From Terriglobia bacterium (GTDB lineage Bacteria; Acidobacteriota; Terriglobia; Terriglobales; Acidobacteriaceae), in contig JAIQFH010000004.1 in NCBI GenBank assembly GCA_020073385.1, positions 62,001 through 126,000 of the forward strand: DNA of 64,000 nucleotides. Reading direction: 5' to 3'. This document shows positions 51,426-60,018 of this stretch, one piece after another. How positions within the stretch are numbered: the stretch's first letter is position 1; every line of letters starts with the position of its first letter. The notes below the pieces were generated by a model. The model ran no database searches, was not told the origin of the DNA, and saw only the letters and a list, made by a program, of their open reading frames with translations. Made by a program: the position numbers and the translations under genes.

Positions 51426-53155
51426 TAGTTCTTCCCCTTTGCCGGTGTCGTAGCCGTTGGTGCGGTGTGAGTTGCCGGGTGTGTTGCCGACGCGGTGGCA
51501 GGCTTCACTGCCGTCGGGCTGGGCATCGCCGATAAGCCGCATCCCGCGCATTCGCTTGGAGCAGTTGTCCCGCCTGTAACCGAGGCTGTGGTCTCAGCTT
51601 TCGGCGTTTCACGATTCACCGTAGCGACCAGATTGTTGACCGGCTGTTTGAGAATCTCGAAGAACGGCTTGGGATAGAGTCCGATCCAGAAGGCCATGAT
51701 CAGGAGCGGAACGAAGGTGGCAACTTCGCGCGGCGTCAGATCGTGCAACTTCTCGTTCTTCGGATTCGTGACCGTACCGAAGAAAACGCGCTGGTAAAGC
51801 CAGAGCAAATATGCCGCAGCGAGCACAACTCCCGGCACGGCCCATGCCGTCCAGAACCAGCCGGGGTGACCAGCAATGTCCTTCTGCAGGAACGTTCCTC
51901 CAAGAATTGTGAACTCGCCGACGAAACCGTTCAGCAGCGGAAGTCCCATCGAGGAGAGGAACATGATCATCGTGATGGTGGCGTAGATCGGCATGACGTT
52001 CGAGATGCCACCGTATTCGGAAATCTCACGTGTATGGCGACGTTCGTAAAGGATGCCGACAATCAAGAACAGCGCGCCAGTCGAAATTCCGTGATTGATC
52101 TGCTGCAGAACCGAACCGCTCAGTCCCATCGGCGACAACGCGAAAATTCCTAGCGTGCAGAAGCCGAGGTGGCTCACGGAAGAGTAGGCCACGAGCTTCT
52201 TCATATCTTTCTGCATCAGAGAGACTAGCGCGCCATAAATGATAGCGATCACCGACAGCACCATCACCCAGAAGCGCGTGGACCCGTTGTGCAACACGTC
52301 GGGAAAGAAGGGAAGCGAGAAGCGGATGAAACCGTATGTCCCCATCTTCAGCAGGACGCCCGCCAGGATGACCGAGCCTGCGGTTGGAGCTTCTACGTGT
52401 GCATCCGGCAGCCACGTGTGGAAGGGGAACATCGGAACCTTGATTGCGAACGCGAAGAAGAAACTCAGGAATAGCAGCGTCGCAGCGTAAGGTCCATAGT
52501 CGGTGTAAATCTGTGGGGCTGTCTTATAAAACGCTTCCAGACTGAACGTGTAGACCTGTGTCACGCTGTGATGGTGGAAATACAAGAACAAGATGCCGAG
52601 CAACATCAGCACCGATCCGGCCAGCGTGTAGAGGAAGAACTTGATTGCGGCGTAAAGCTTTCGCGGGCCTCCCCAGATGCCGATCAGCAGGTACATCGGC
52701 ACCAGCATCGCTTCCCAGAAAACGAAGAAGAGGAAGAAATCCAGCGCCATGAAGACGCCGAGCATGCCGGTCTGCAGGATCAGGAACCAGACGTAATACT
52801 CCTTCACGCGATTCTCGATGGCGGTCCACGACGAGAGAATTGATACCCAGCCCAGCAGCGTGGTCAGCATGATGAGGAGGAACGAGATGCCGTCGATGCC
52901 GAGCACGTAACCTGCGCCGATGGAGGGAATCCAGTTGTTTGCCGTGCCTTCGATAAATTTGAAGGGAGCCGGGTCTCCACTTTTTACCTTCTCCCAAAAC
53001 AATGGGACCAGCGGCAGTGAGATCAGAAAGCCTGCCAGGGCGAAGATATTGGCGATCCAGCGAATTGCGTCCTTGTTCTCCTTGGGGACGAACAAGAGCA
53101 GGATCGCGCCCACCAGCGGCGTGAAGAGAATGATAGAGAGAATGTGGTTTTGCAT
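51425..53155 (-). CDS. nuoM: NADH-quinone oxidoreductase subunit M
   Basis: A 576-residue antiporter-like subunit. It shows VPMFPFHTWLPDAHVEAPTAGSVILAGVLLKMGTYGFIRF, LVAYSSVSHLGFC and a conserved Glu in the helix following FLFFVFWEAMLVPMYLLIG. The C-terminus carries an unusual 60-residue Thr/Ala/Pro-rich tail (about 515-576) not part of the core fold. nuoN follows with a one-base overlap, and a hairpin-forming repeat separates it from nuoL. Confidence 0.94.
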   Translation of the reverse strand: MQNHILSIILFTPLVGAILLLFVPKENKDAIRWIANIFALAGFLISLPLVPLFWEKVKSGDPAPFKFIEGTANNWIPSIGAGYVLGIDGISFLLIMLTTLLGWVSILSSWTAIENRVKEYYVWFLILQTGMLGVFMALDFFLFFVFWEAMLVPMYLLIGIWGGPRKLYAAIKFFLYTLAGSVLMLLGILFLYFHHHSVTQVYTFSLEAFYKTAPQIYTDYGPYAATLLFLSFFFAFAIKVPMFPFHTWLPDAHVEAPTAGSVILAGVLLKMGTYGFIRFSLPFFPDVLHNGSTRFWVMVLSVIAIIYGALVSLMQKDMKKLVAYSSVSHLGFCTLGIFALSPMGLSGSVLQQINHGISTGALFLIVGILYERRHTREISEYGGISNVMPIYATITMIMFLSSMGLPLLNGFVGEFTILGGTFLQKDIAGHPGWFWTAWAVPGVVLAAAYLLWLYQRVFFGTVTNPKNEKLHDLTPREVATFVPLLIMAFWIGLYPKPFFEILKQPVNNLVATVNRETPKAETTASVTGGTTAPSECAGCGLSAMPSPTAVKPATASATHPATHTAPTATTPAKGKN

Positions 53156-53158
53156 AGT

Positions 53159-53248
53159 CAGCTTCTAGCTACTAGCTGCTAGCTTCTAGCTCTTGCTCCC
53201 CAGCCATCTGCGATTTGCTAGAAGCCAGGAGCTAGCAGCTAGAAGCTG
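53159..53248. repeat. Heptanucleotide-word inverted repeat, AGCTNCT type (long hairpin)
   Basis: The nuoL-nuoM spacer of 97 bases is almost wholly repeat. The left arm (53159-53190) is tandem AGCTTCT/AGCTACT/AGCTGCT words; the right arm (53217-53248) is its reverse complement at 29 of 32 positions, with a 26-base loop. This would give a very stable RNA or cruciform hairpin. Confidence 0.85.
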
Positions 53249-53252
53249 CCGT

Positions 53253-55400
53253 TCAGTGATACACGTAATAAAACACGAACCCAACCAGCCCTGCGGTCAT
53301 GACGAGGGCATACCACTGCACCAAGCCCCATTCGAGCAGGCGCGCGGGATAGCTCAACATTCGCGCCAGGATTGCGGGTCCGTTTACACCAACGCCGTCG
53401 ATGATCCACTTGTCCCACCAACTGGACAGCGAAGCGACCACGCGTGTAAGCCATCCGCTGGCATTCACCGCGCCGTCAACAACGTTTGCATCGAACCAGG
53501 AACTGGCTTCGCCGAGTCCCATAGCGCCCAGCCGCACCCCACCCAGTTTTCGGCGTCCGGTGAAGACGTAGTCGTACCCTTCGTCGACGTAATACTTGTT
53601 CAGCAGAGTGTTGTAGACGGGCGGGGACAGTGCGTTGATCGGCTCGACGTAACCTTTGTCAGCCTCGCGATAAGAACGTCCGGCCATGTACCAGCCGAAG
53701 GCAGCTGCGCCCACAGAGAGGAACATGAGCAAATACTCAGTTCCGCTGGACTTCTCTTCTTCTTTTGTTCCCGCCGCGAGTTGCCCTGGCTCTTCCTTCG
53801 CAAACACCGGCGCCTCTTTCGCGAAAACTGGCGCAAGATACGCCTCGAAGCGATTCGTCTCGCCATGAATGCCGACCAAGCGGGCAAGGCTCTGCGGGAA
53901 GCCGAGGAATCCCGCGAACAGCGACATCACCGCAAGCACAACCAAGGGCATGGTCATCGACGCCGGCGACTCGTGGATGTGGTGCTCGACGTCATGGCTC
54001 ATGCGCGGCTTGCTCCAGAACGTCAGATAGATCAGCCGGAACATGTAGAACGCCGTCATGAATGCGGTGGCATAGCCGATGTACCACAACAGGTGATAGG
54101 CGACGCTCTCAGTTGCCCACGACTGCCAGAGGATTTCGTCCTTCGAGAAGAATCCGGCGAATGGCGGTATACCTGCGATCGCCAACGTCGCGATGAACAT
54201 CGTCCAATAGGTCGTGGGGATGCGGTTGCGAAGGTCACCCATGTTGCGCATGTCCTGCTCGCCCGACATGGCGTGAATCACCGAGCCTGCGCCGAGGAAG
54301 AGCAACGCCTTGAAGAAGGCGTGGGTGAACACATGGAACACGCCTGCAGCAAAAGCTCCGACGCCGAGGGCGAGGAACATGTATCCGAGTTGCGAGACTG
54401 TCGAGTAAGCGAGCACGCGTTTGATGTCGTTCTGCACCAGGCCGATCGACGCCGCAAAAATCGCGGTTAGTGCGCCCACTATGGCGACCGTCTTCATCGA
54501 TGTCGGAGCCAGCACGAACAGCGCATTCGAACGCGCCACCATGTAGACGCCCGCCGTAACCATCGTAGCGGCATGGATCAGCGCGCTGACCGGGGTCGGG
54601 CCCTCCATGGCATCCGGTAGCCAGACATAGAGGGGAAGCTGTGCCGATTTGCCACAAGCTCCGACAAAAAGAAGAAGTGTTGCAGCGGTGATGAGCGGAT
54701 CGCCGATCTGGAAATGTCCGGACCGGGCCGCGGCGTTCACGTCGACGTAGCGCAGCGATCCCATCAGCCAGGCAATAAAGAACATCCCCAGGATGAACCC
54801 GGCGTCACCGATTCGGTTAACGATGAATGCCTTATTCGCCGCGTCACTGGCGGACTTGCGATGAAAGTAGAAACCGATCAGCAGGTACGAGCAGAGTCCG
54901 ACGCCCTCCCAGCCCACGAACATCAGCGCGTAATTGTTGGCGAGGATGAGCGTGAGCATCGAGAACATGAAGAGGTTCAGGTAGCCGAAGAATCGGTAGT
55001 AACCCCCTTCATGCGCCATGTACCCGATCGAATAAATATGAATGAGCATCCCGACTCCGGTGACGAACAGGAGCCAGATGGCGGAAAGCGGATCAAGCAG
55101 GAACCCGGCATCTATCTGGAAATTCGCGGCGGAGCCGTCTTGCTTGAAGAAGTTCAGGTGTCCGGTGTCAGTGCCCAGCCATGTGTAGACGATCTTCTGA
55201 AACGGTTGATGATTATTCGCTCCGGCCCACACGTTGTATTGCAGAACAGCCCCGCAGGCGAACAGAAATGCCAGCACGACCACGCCGACGCAAACGGCGC
55301 TGACAGTTTGCTTGGTCAGCTTGCGCCCAAAGAAGAACATGAACGCCGCCCCGAAGGCGGGCAGCAGCGGGATGAGGTAGATGTGGTCTAGAAAAAGCAT
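53253..55400 (-). CDS. nuoL: NADH-quinone oxidoreductase subunit L
   Basis: A 715-residue antiporter-like subunit with the long C-terminal lateral helix. Signatures include FMFVGWEGVGLCSYLLIGFYFH-type helices, LPLYVWLPDAMEGPTPVSALIHAATMVTAGVYMVAR, VLAYSTVSQLGYMFLALG and KALLFLGAGSVIHAMSGEQDMRNMG. An insert rich in EKSSG/EPGQ (about 520-560) separates the core from the C-terminal part. It sits between nuoK and nuoM, as usual. Confidence 0.95.
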   Translation of the reverse strand: MLFLDHIYLIPLLPAFGAAFMFFFGRKLTKQTVSAVCVGVVVLAFLFACGAVLQYNVWAGANNHQPFQKIVYTWLGTDTGHLNFFKQDGSAANFQIDAGFLLDPLSAIWLLFVTGVGMLIHIYSIGYMAHEGGYYRFFGYLNLFMFSMLTLILANNYALMFVGWEGVGLCSYLLIGFYFHRKSASDAANKAFIVNRIGDAGFILGMFFIAWLMGSLRYVDVNAAARSGHFQIGDPLITAATLLLFVGACGKSAQLPLYVWLPDAMEGPTPVSALIHAATMVTAGVYMVARSNALFVLAPTSMKTVAIVGALTAIFAASIGLVQNDIKRVLAYSTVSQLGYMFLALGVGAFAAGVFHVFTHAFFKALLFLGAGSVIHAMSGEQDMRNMGDLRNRIPTTYWTMFIATLAIAGIPPFAGFFSKDEILWQSWATESVAYHLLWYIGYATAFMTAFYMFRLIYLTFWSKPRMSHDVEHHIHESPASMTMPLVVLAVMSLFAGFLGFPQSLARLVGIHGETNRFEAYLAPVFAKEAPVFAKEEPGQLAAGTKEEEKSSGTEYLLMFLSVGAAAFGWYMAGRSYREADKGYVEPINALSPPVYNTLLNKYYVDEGYDYVFTGRRKLGGVRLGAMGLGEASSWFDANVVDGAVNASGWLTRVVASLSSWWDKWIIDGVGVNGPAILARMLSYPARLLEWGLVQWYALVMTAGLVGFVFYYVYH

Positions 55401-55403
55401 GTA

Positions 55404-55509
55404 AGCTCTCAGCTGTCAGCTCTCAGCCTTCAGCCAAAACATCTCGTTACTCAAACTGCTGTCGTTCGAATCCGGGAGCGCTGACAGCTAAGAGTTGATA
55501 GCTGGCAGC
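55404..55509. repeat. Heptanucleotide-word inverted repeat, AGCTNTC type
   Basis: In the nuoK-nuoL spacer, AGCTCTC, AGCTGTC, AGCTCTC and AGCCTTC words (55404-55434) face an imperfect inverted copy at 55477-55509. The core pairs at about 17 of 20 positions. Confidence 0.7.
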
Positions 55510-55516
55510 CGCTTTT

Positions 55517-55852
55517 TCACCACTTCAGCAAATTCACTTCGTCCACGTTGACCGTCTCCTTATTACGGAAGAAGGCGATCAGGATGCCGAGTCCGACAGC
55601 AGCTTCAGCCGCCGCGTCGGTAATGACGAAAATTGCGAACACCTGGCCGTGCAACGCGGACGGCCCGTGAATGCTCTGCCAATAACGCGAGAACGCAACC
55701 AGATTCAGATTGACGGCGTTCAAGATCAGTTCGATCGACATCAGCACGATGACAACGTTGCGGCGTGTCAACACGCCGATGACGCCCAGCAAAAACAGGG
55801 CCGCGCCCAGAACCAGGTAGTGCAGAGTCGAGATGTCTGTCATTGCGTGCAT
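55517..55852 (-). CDS. nuoK: NADH-quinone oxidoreductase subunit K
   Basis: A 111-residue protein with three membrane helices and the conserved Glu residues in [18 protein letters not shown] and [17 protein letters not shown]. An AAGGA ribosome binding site 5 bases upstream favours the ATG at 55852 over the internal ATG at 55843. Part of the membrane arm of complex I. Confidence 0.95.
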   Translation of the reverse strand: MHAMTDISTLHYLVLGAALFLLGVIGVLTRRNVVIVLMSIELILNAVNLNLVAFSRYWQSIHGPSALHGQVFAIFVITDAAAEAAVGLGILIAFFRNKETVNVDEVNLLKW

Positions 55853-55883
55853 CTGGGTCCTTAGCCTCTACCACTAGAGCTTC

Positions 55884-55966
55884 GCACTTAGCACTTGGCA
55901 GTTAGCATTTGGCCCGTCGGGCCTTGTCCTGTGCTGGCTGAATGCCAAGTGCCAATTGCTAACTGC
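55884..55966. repeat. Heptanucleotide-word inverted repeat, GCANTT(A/G) type
   Basis: In the nuoJ-nuoK spacer, 55884-55909 consists of GCACTTA, GCACTTG, GCAGTTA and GCATT words. It is complementary to 55941-55966 at 22 of 26 positions. GGCCCGTCGGGCC at 55911-55923 forms the loop. Confidence 0.75.
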
Positions 55967-55972
55967 TGATTT

Positions 55973-56524
55973 TCAGATCCTTTTCTTCGCCATCACCACT
56001 GCTCCGATGATCGCCACCAGCAGGAGCAACGACGCGATCTCGAAGGCGAACATGTAGGTCCCACCATGCTGGTCGAACAGAAGGTTCGCGATCCCCTGGG
56101 TGTTCTGCATGTCCACGTACGACGTTCGTCCCTCGGGGAAGAGCACCCTGCCTTTTGTGGTCGCCGTATAGACGGTAATAAATAGTCCGCCCAGCGCTGC
56201 TGCCGCTGCGATTCCTACCAGCCACTGCTTATTGAACTGCCGTTCTTTCTCCGCCCGCTCGATCGAGATCAGCATGATCACGAACAGGAACAGCACCATA
56301 ATGCCGCCCGCATAGAGAATGATCTGCACGCCGGCGACGAATGGGGCGTAGAGCATCAGATAGAGCGCAGCCTGAGCCAAAAGCGTTGTGATTAGTGCCA
56401 GCGCCGAGTGAACAGCGTTCTTGCGCGTGATGACCAGGATGCCGCCGATGATCATGATGGCGGCAAGCCCATAAAAGAAGTACGGGGTTGCGACTGGCGG
56501 ATTGCCCGCGATCTGAGGATTCAT
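55973..56524 (-). CDS. nuoJ: NADH-quinone oxidoreductase subunit J
   Basis: A 183-residue protein with five membrane helices. It includes NAVHSALALITTLLAQAALYLML, APFVAGVQIILYAGGIMVLFLFVIMLI and a C-terminal SLLLLVAIIGAVVMAKKRI. The ATG at 56524 lies one base beyond the nuoH stop. The open frame further upstream is inside nuoH. nuoI, which usually lies between nuoH and nuoJ, is missing here. Confidence 0.93.
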   Translation of the reverse strand: MNPQIAGNPPVATPYFFYGLAAIMIIGGILVITRKNAVHSALALITTLLAQAALYLMLYAPFVAGVQIILYAGGIMVLFLFVIMLISIERAEKERQFNKQWLVGIAAAAALGGLFITVYTATTKGRVLFPEGRTSYVDMQNTQGIANLLFDQHGGTYMFAFEIASLLLLVAIIGAVVMAKKRI

Positions 56525-56525
56525 T

Positions 56526-57851
56526 TCAGAGCAGCCTCCGCACGAAGTCGGCAAATCCCATCCCCACAGGAACAACAACTTGTGTCCACACTTCCGATCT
56601 CATCGCCCAAAGCGCCGTACAGATCAGCAAAGCCAATCCGGTAGGAAGCAGCACCTTCCATCCCACTTTCATGAGCTGATCAAAGCGATAACGCGGGAAC
56701 GTGCCACGATACCAGATATAGAGGTACATGAATCCGGCAACTTTGGCCGAGAACCAGAAGATGTCTCCCACTCGCTCCCGAACCGGCGGGAGGAACATCA
56801 CCAGACCGATCAGCGCCAGGACAGCTCCAAATCCTGCAAGCCCTATGGTCTGAATCTTGAAGAGCGGGTGCTTGGGCATCCGAGCGGTGTTGTAGAAACA
56901 CATGGCGCCAAGTAACAGGAAGGCAATTCCCGGAATGAACGAAAAAGCGAGATCCCAGGTTGTTCCATGCAGCAGATTCGGGAAGGGCCTCAGCCATCCA
57001 CCAAGCCAAAGCGTAACCGCAATGGACGAGACCGCGATCATTGCCGAATATTCGGCTAGGAAGAATAGAGACCAGCGGAAGCCGCTGTATTCGGTATGGA
57101 ATCCGGCGGTGAGCTCGGACTCGGCCTCGGGAAGATCGAACGGGGCACGGTTCGTCTCGGCGACCATCGCGATGGCGAAGATGGCAAACGCGATGATGCC
57201 GAGAGGAAAGAACTTGAAGAGAAACCACTCGCCCTGCGCTTTTTGTGCTTCGACAATGCCGATCATACTGAGCGTGCCGGTGCTGGACTCGTTCAGGCTG
57301 GTCATCAGGATCGCCGACACCACCGCCAATCCCATCGCGACTTCGTACGAGACCATCTGCGCGCTGGAACGCAGTGCTCCGATCAGCGGATAGTGCGAGT
57401 TCGACGCCCACCCTGCCGTCACGATTCCCAGAACAGAGAGCGATGAGACACCCAGCATGAACAGGATGCCGATGTTCATATCGGTGATGGCGTGCGTCGG
57501 CCCGAAGGGAACTACGACGAAGACGGTAAAAGCCGCGAGCACCACGATGAACGGAGCAATCCAGAAGACCACCTTGTCGGCGCCGTCCGGAATGATGTCT
57601 TCTTTCAGCAGAAGCTTGAGCGCATCGGCGATCGGCTGCAACAATCCGTGCGGCCCGACCCGCATCGGTCCAAGGCGAACCTGCATGTGCGCCAGAATCT
57701 TCCGCTCCAGCCAGTTCATCGCGATCACGGCGATGGACAAACCGACGAACACGAGCAGCACGTAGACCGTAGCCCAGAACCAATTTCCCGCGGTGCCAGG
57801 AGTCTTATCGCTGCTGAGGTAGGACTCGATGTACTGCACGAGAGCGTGCAT
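56526..57851 (-). CDS. nuoH: NADH-quinone oxidoreductase subunit H
   Basis: A 441-residue membrane subunit at the quinone site. It shows NWLERKILAHMQVRLGPMRVGPHGLLQPIADALKLLLKEDIIP, ETNRAPFDLPEAESELTAGFHTEYSG and FFLAEY, all diagnostic. It is somewhat longer than the usual 320-350 residues because of insertions (for example after GLLRPFPN and the C-terminal helices). The start ATG overlaps the nuoD stop by one base (TGATG). Confidence 0.95.
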   Translation of the reverse strand: MHALVQYIESYLSSDKTPGTAGNWFWATVYVLLVFVGLSIAVIAMNWLERKILAHMQVRLGPMRVGPHGLLQPIADALKLLLKEDIIPDGADKVVFWIAPFIVVLAAFTVFVVVPFGPTHAITDMNIGILFMLGVSSLSVLGIVTAGWASNSHYPLIGALRSSAQMVSYEVAMGLAVVSAILMTSLNESSTGTLSMIGIVEAQKAQGEWFLFKFFPLGIIAFAIFAIAMVAETNRAPFDLPEAESELTAGFHTEYSGFRWSLFFLAEYSAMIAVSSIAVTLWLGGWLRPFPNLLHGTTWDLAFSFIPGIAFLLLGAMCFYNTARMPKHPLFKIQTIGLAGFGAVLALIGLVMFLPPVRERVGDIFWFSAKVAGFMYLYIWYRGTFPRYRFDQLMKVGWKVLLPTGLALLICTALWAMRSEVWTQVVVPVGMGFADFVRRLL

Positions 57852-59002
57852 CAGCGGTCTACCTCGCCCAGAACGATATCGAGCGTGCCGATGACGGCGA
57901 TCACGTCGGCCACAAGCTGGTCGCGGCACATCAGATCAAGCGCCTGCAGGTTCACGAAACTCGGCGGACGTACGCGCACCCGGTAAGGCTGCGTCGATCC
58001 GTCGCTCACGATGAAGTATCCCAGTTCGCCCTTGGGCGCTTCGATCGAGTGGTATACCTCGCCGACCGGAGGCTTCATCACCTTGGGCACCTTCGCCATA
58101 ATCGGGCCTTCGGGGATGCCTTCGACTGCCTGCTCGATAATCCGCAGCGACTGACGCATTTCGATCATGCGCACAATGTACCGGTCGTACGTATCCCCGT
58201 TTTCGCCCGTGGGAATCTCAAAATCGAAGTTCTTATAGTTGGCGTAGGGCTGGGCTTTTCGGATGTCCCATTTGACTCCGCTCGCGCGCAGCACTGGCCC
58301 GGTCACACCCAGAGCGATGCAGTCCTTGCCTGAGATGACGCCCACGCCTTTGGTCCGCTCGAGCCAGATGCGATTCGTGGTGAGGAGTTCTTCGTATTCG
58401 TCAATCTTCGGCTTGACGAACGAAACGAAATTCTTGACGTCTCTTTCAAAGCCATCGTAAGCCTCGTACTGCAGGCCTCCGATACGAAACGCATGGGTGG
58501 TGAGTCGCGCGCCGCAGTATTTCTCGAAAATCTTGAGGATTTCTTCCCGATCGCGGAAGGTGTAGAAGAGGGGCGTGATGGCGCCTATATCGAGCGCGTG
58601 CGTGCCGAGCCAAAGTTGGTGGCTGGCGATGCGGTTGAGTTCCGTGAGGATGACGCGGATGTACTGCGCCCGCGGCGGGGCCTCAACGCTCAGAAGCCTT
58701 TCGACCGCCTCGCAATATCCCAGCCCGTTCGAGACCGCAGCCACATAGTCCATGCGGTCGACGTAGGGATTGAACATCGTATAGGTGCGGTTCTCGGCGA
58801 TCTTCTCGACGCCGCGGTGCAGGTATCCGATGACGCACTCAAGCCCCAGAACTTTTTCCCCGTCAAGTCGCAGGATGACGCGCAATACGCCATGGGTCGC
58901 GGGATGCTGCGGTCCCATATTGATGACAAGTTCGTTCGCGTCGAGAAACGTCTTATCCGGCGTGTCGAGATCGAGCGGCGAGAGTGAGCGTGGGTCGGTC
59001 AT
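57851..59002 (-). CDS. nuoD: NADH-quinone oxidoreductase subunit D
   Basis: A 383-residue soluble 49-kDa-type subunit forming the quinone cavity. It begins with [22 protein letters not shown] and has [66 protein letters not shown] and the C-terminal DIVLGEVDR. Partner of NuoC, NuoB and NuoI, of which only NuoC is nearby. Confidence 0.96.
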   Translation of the reverse strand: MTDPRSLSPLDLDTPDKTFLDANELVINMGPQHPATHGVLRVILRLDGEKVLGLECVIGYLHRGVEKIAENRTYTMFNPYVDRMDYVAAVSNGLGYCEAVERLLSVEAPPRAQYIRVILTELNRIASHQLWLGTHALDIGAITPLFYTFRDREEILKIFEKYCGARLTTHAFRIGGLQYEAYDGFERDVKNFVSFVKPKIDEYEELLTTNRIWLERTKGVGVISGKDCIALGVTGPVLRASGVKWDIRKAQPYANYKNFDFEIPTGENGDTYDRYIVRMIEMRQSLRIIEQAVEGIPEGPIMAKVPKVMKPPVGEVYHSIEAPKGELGYFIVSDGSTQPYRVRVRPPSFVNLQALDLMCRDQLVADVIAVIGTLDIVLGEVDR

Positions 59003-59005
59003 GAA

Positions 59006-59037
59006 TCGTCGTTAGCCGTTGGTCGTTAGTCGGTGGC
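59006..59037. repeat. Heptanucleotide-word repeat, TCGTTAG type
   Basis: The nuoC-nuoD spacer holds tandem TCGTTAG, CCGTTGG, TCGTTAG and TCGGTGG words, 7 bases apart. No inverted arm is seen in this 44-base spacer. Confidence 0.65.
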
Positions 59038-59046
59038 CCTCAGTCC

Positions 59047-59790
59047 TCATTGCCCGCTCTCGATCCCCAGGTTGATCTGTACCCACTCGTTGTCCTGCTG
59101 CAGAATCCCGTAATCCTTGCGCAGGGGAAATCCCTTCCACCCGTCCGGTAGCAGAATGCGCTTCAGATCGGGATGCCCGTCGAATTTGATCCCAAACATG
59201 TCATAGACTTCGCGTTCCAGCCAGTTGCACGTCGCCCAGAGAGGCACAGAACTCGGCAGCGACTCACCATCTGCGATCTGCGTTTTTACGCGAATACGTT
59301 CATTGCGGGAGAAAGAATAGAGCACCCAGACGACGTCGAACTGCCTTTCGCGCTTGGGGTAATGCACCGCGGTCAAATCCACGCAGTAATCGAACTTTTC
59401 GTCATCGCGTAGAAGTTGAAGAATCTCCGGAATGAGCGAGCGATCTACCTCGAAATAGTTTTGCCCGAGGTGAGTCAATGGATTAATGCCCGACCCGTAC
59501 TCGCGTTTGTACTTGGCCACCAGAGGCGAATCCCACGGAGTTGGCACCGGCCCAGCGGGCTTGGGAGGCGCGGGATGACCTGCGGCTGCAGGTGCGGCGG
59601 GCTTGGCTGGGGTTGCCGGGGCCGCGGGTTTCGGCGGAGTCGAAGTCTCGGTCGGGGTCGTCGTTGTTTGTGATTGAACCGAACCGGAGGGTGTAGATTT
59701 CACTCCGCCCGGGGTTGCGGGCTTGTCCGCCGTCGGTTTTTCATTTTCCGGCGGCGGTGGTGGAGGAGGCGATTTGATTTCGTCCGGCAT
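59047..59790 (-). CDS. nuoC: NADH-quinone oxidoreductase subunit C with Pro/Ala/Thr-rich N-terminal extension
   Basis: A 247-residue protein. The C-terminal about 160 residues are a normal NuoC: FEVDRSLIPEILQLLRDDEKFDYCVDLTAVHYPKRE, ATCNWLEREVYDMFGIKFDGHPDLKRILLPDGWKGFPLRKDY. The first about 85 residues are a low-complexity extension rich in Pro, Ala and Thr (MPDEIKSPPPPPPPENEK at the start). The ATG at 59790 is the only good start; more upstream open frame is unlike protein. First gene of the nuoC-N/atp transcript, behind a TTGACA promoter. Confidence 0.93.
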   Translation of the reverse strand: MPDEIKSPPPPPPPENEKPTADKPATPGGVKSTPSGSVQSQTTTTPTETSTPPKPAAPATPAKPAAPAAAGHPAPPKPAGPVPTPWDSPLVAKYKREYGSGINPLTHLGQNYFEVDRSLIPEILQLLRDDEKFDYCVDLTAVHYPKRERQFDVVWVLYSFSRNERIRVKTQIADGESLPSSVPLWATCNWLEREVYDMFGIKFDGHPDLKRILLPDGWKGFPLRKDYGILQQDNEWVQINLGIESGQ

Positions 59791-59839
59791 AAAGCGACGG
59801 CACAGACTCCGGCGCAAGCTGCGTTCGAAAGAACGTTCA

Positions 59840-59868
59840 CTTTTATCAGCTTGAGGAAACTGTGTCAA
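59840..59868 (-). promoter_or_regulatory. Predicted sigma70-type promoter of the nuoC operon
   Basis: On the minus strand a perfect TTGACA (59868-59863), a 17-base spacer and TAAAAG (59845-59840), about 50-80 bases before the nuoC ATG. A second copy of TTTGACACA lies 21 bases further upstream (about 59890-59882), two helical turns away, and may be a regulator site rather than a second promoter. Confidence 0.6.
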
Positions 59869-60018
59869 ACCAGATGGCTCTTGTGTCAAAGCCTTTGCCA
59901 GCCGCGCACATGCAGGCAGCTGAGGTTTGAACTCCACCTCCGGACTTCGATCGTTTTCACAAGCTATTCAAACTCCTGTAACCCTCTGTTAACCGTGCCT
60001 TCATAGCCTTATCGGCCT

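Noticed and set aside
53193-54470. 425-codon plus-strand open frame opposite nuoL
   Set aside because: The minus frame encodes an unmistakable NuoL; the plus frame has charged low-complexity composition and no recognisable domain.
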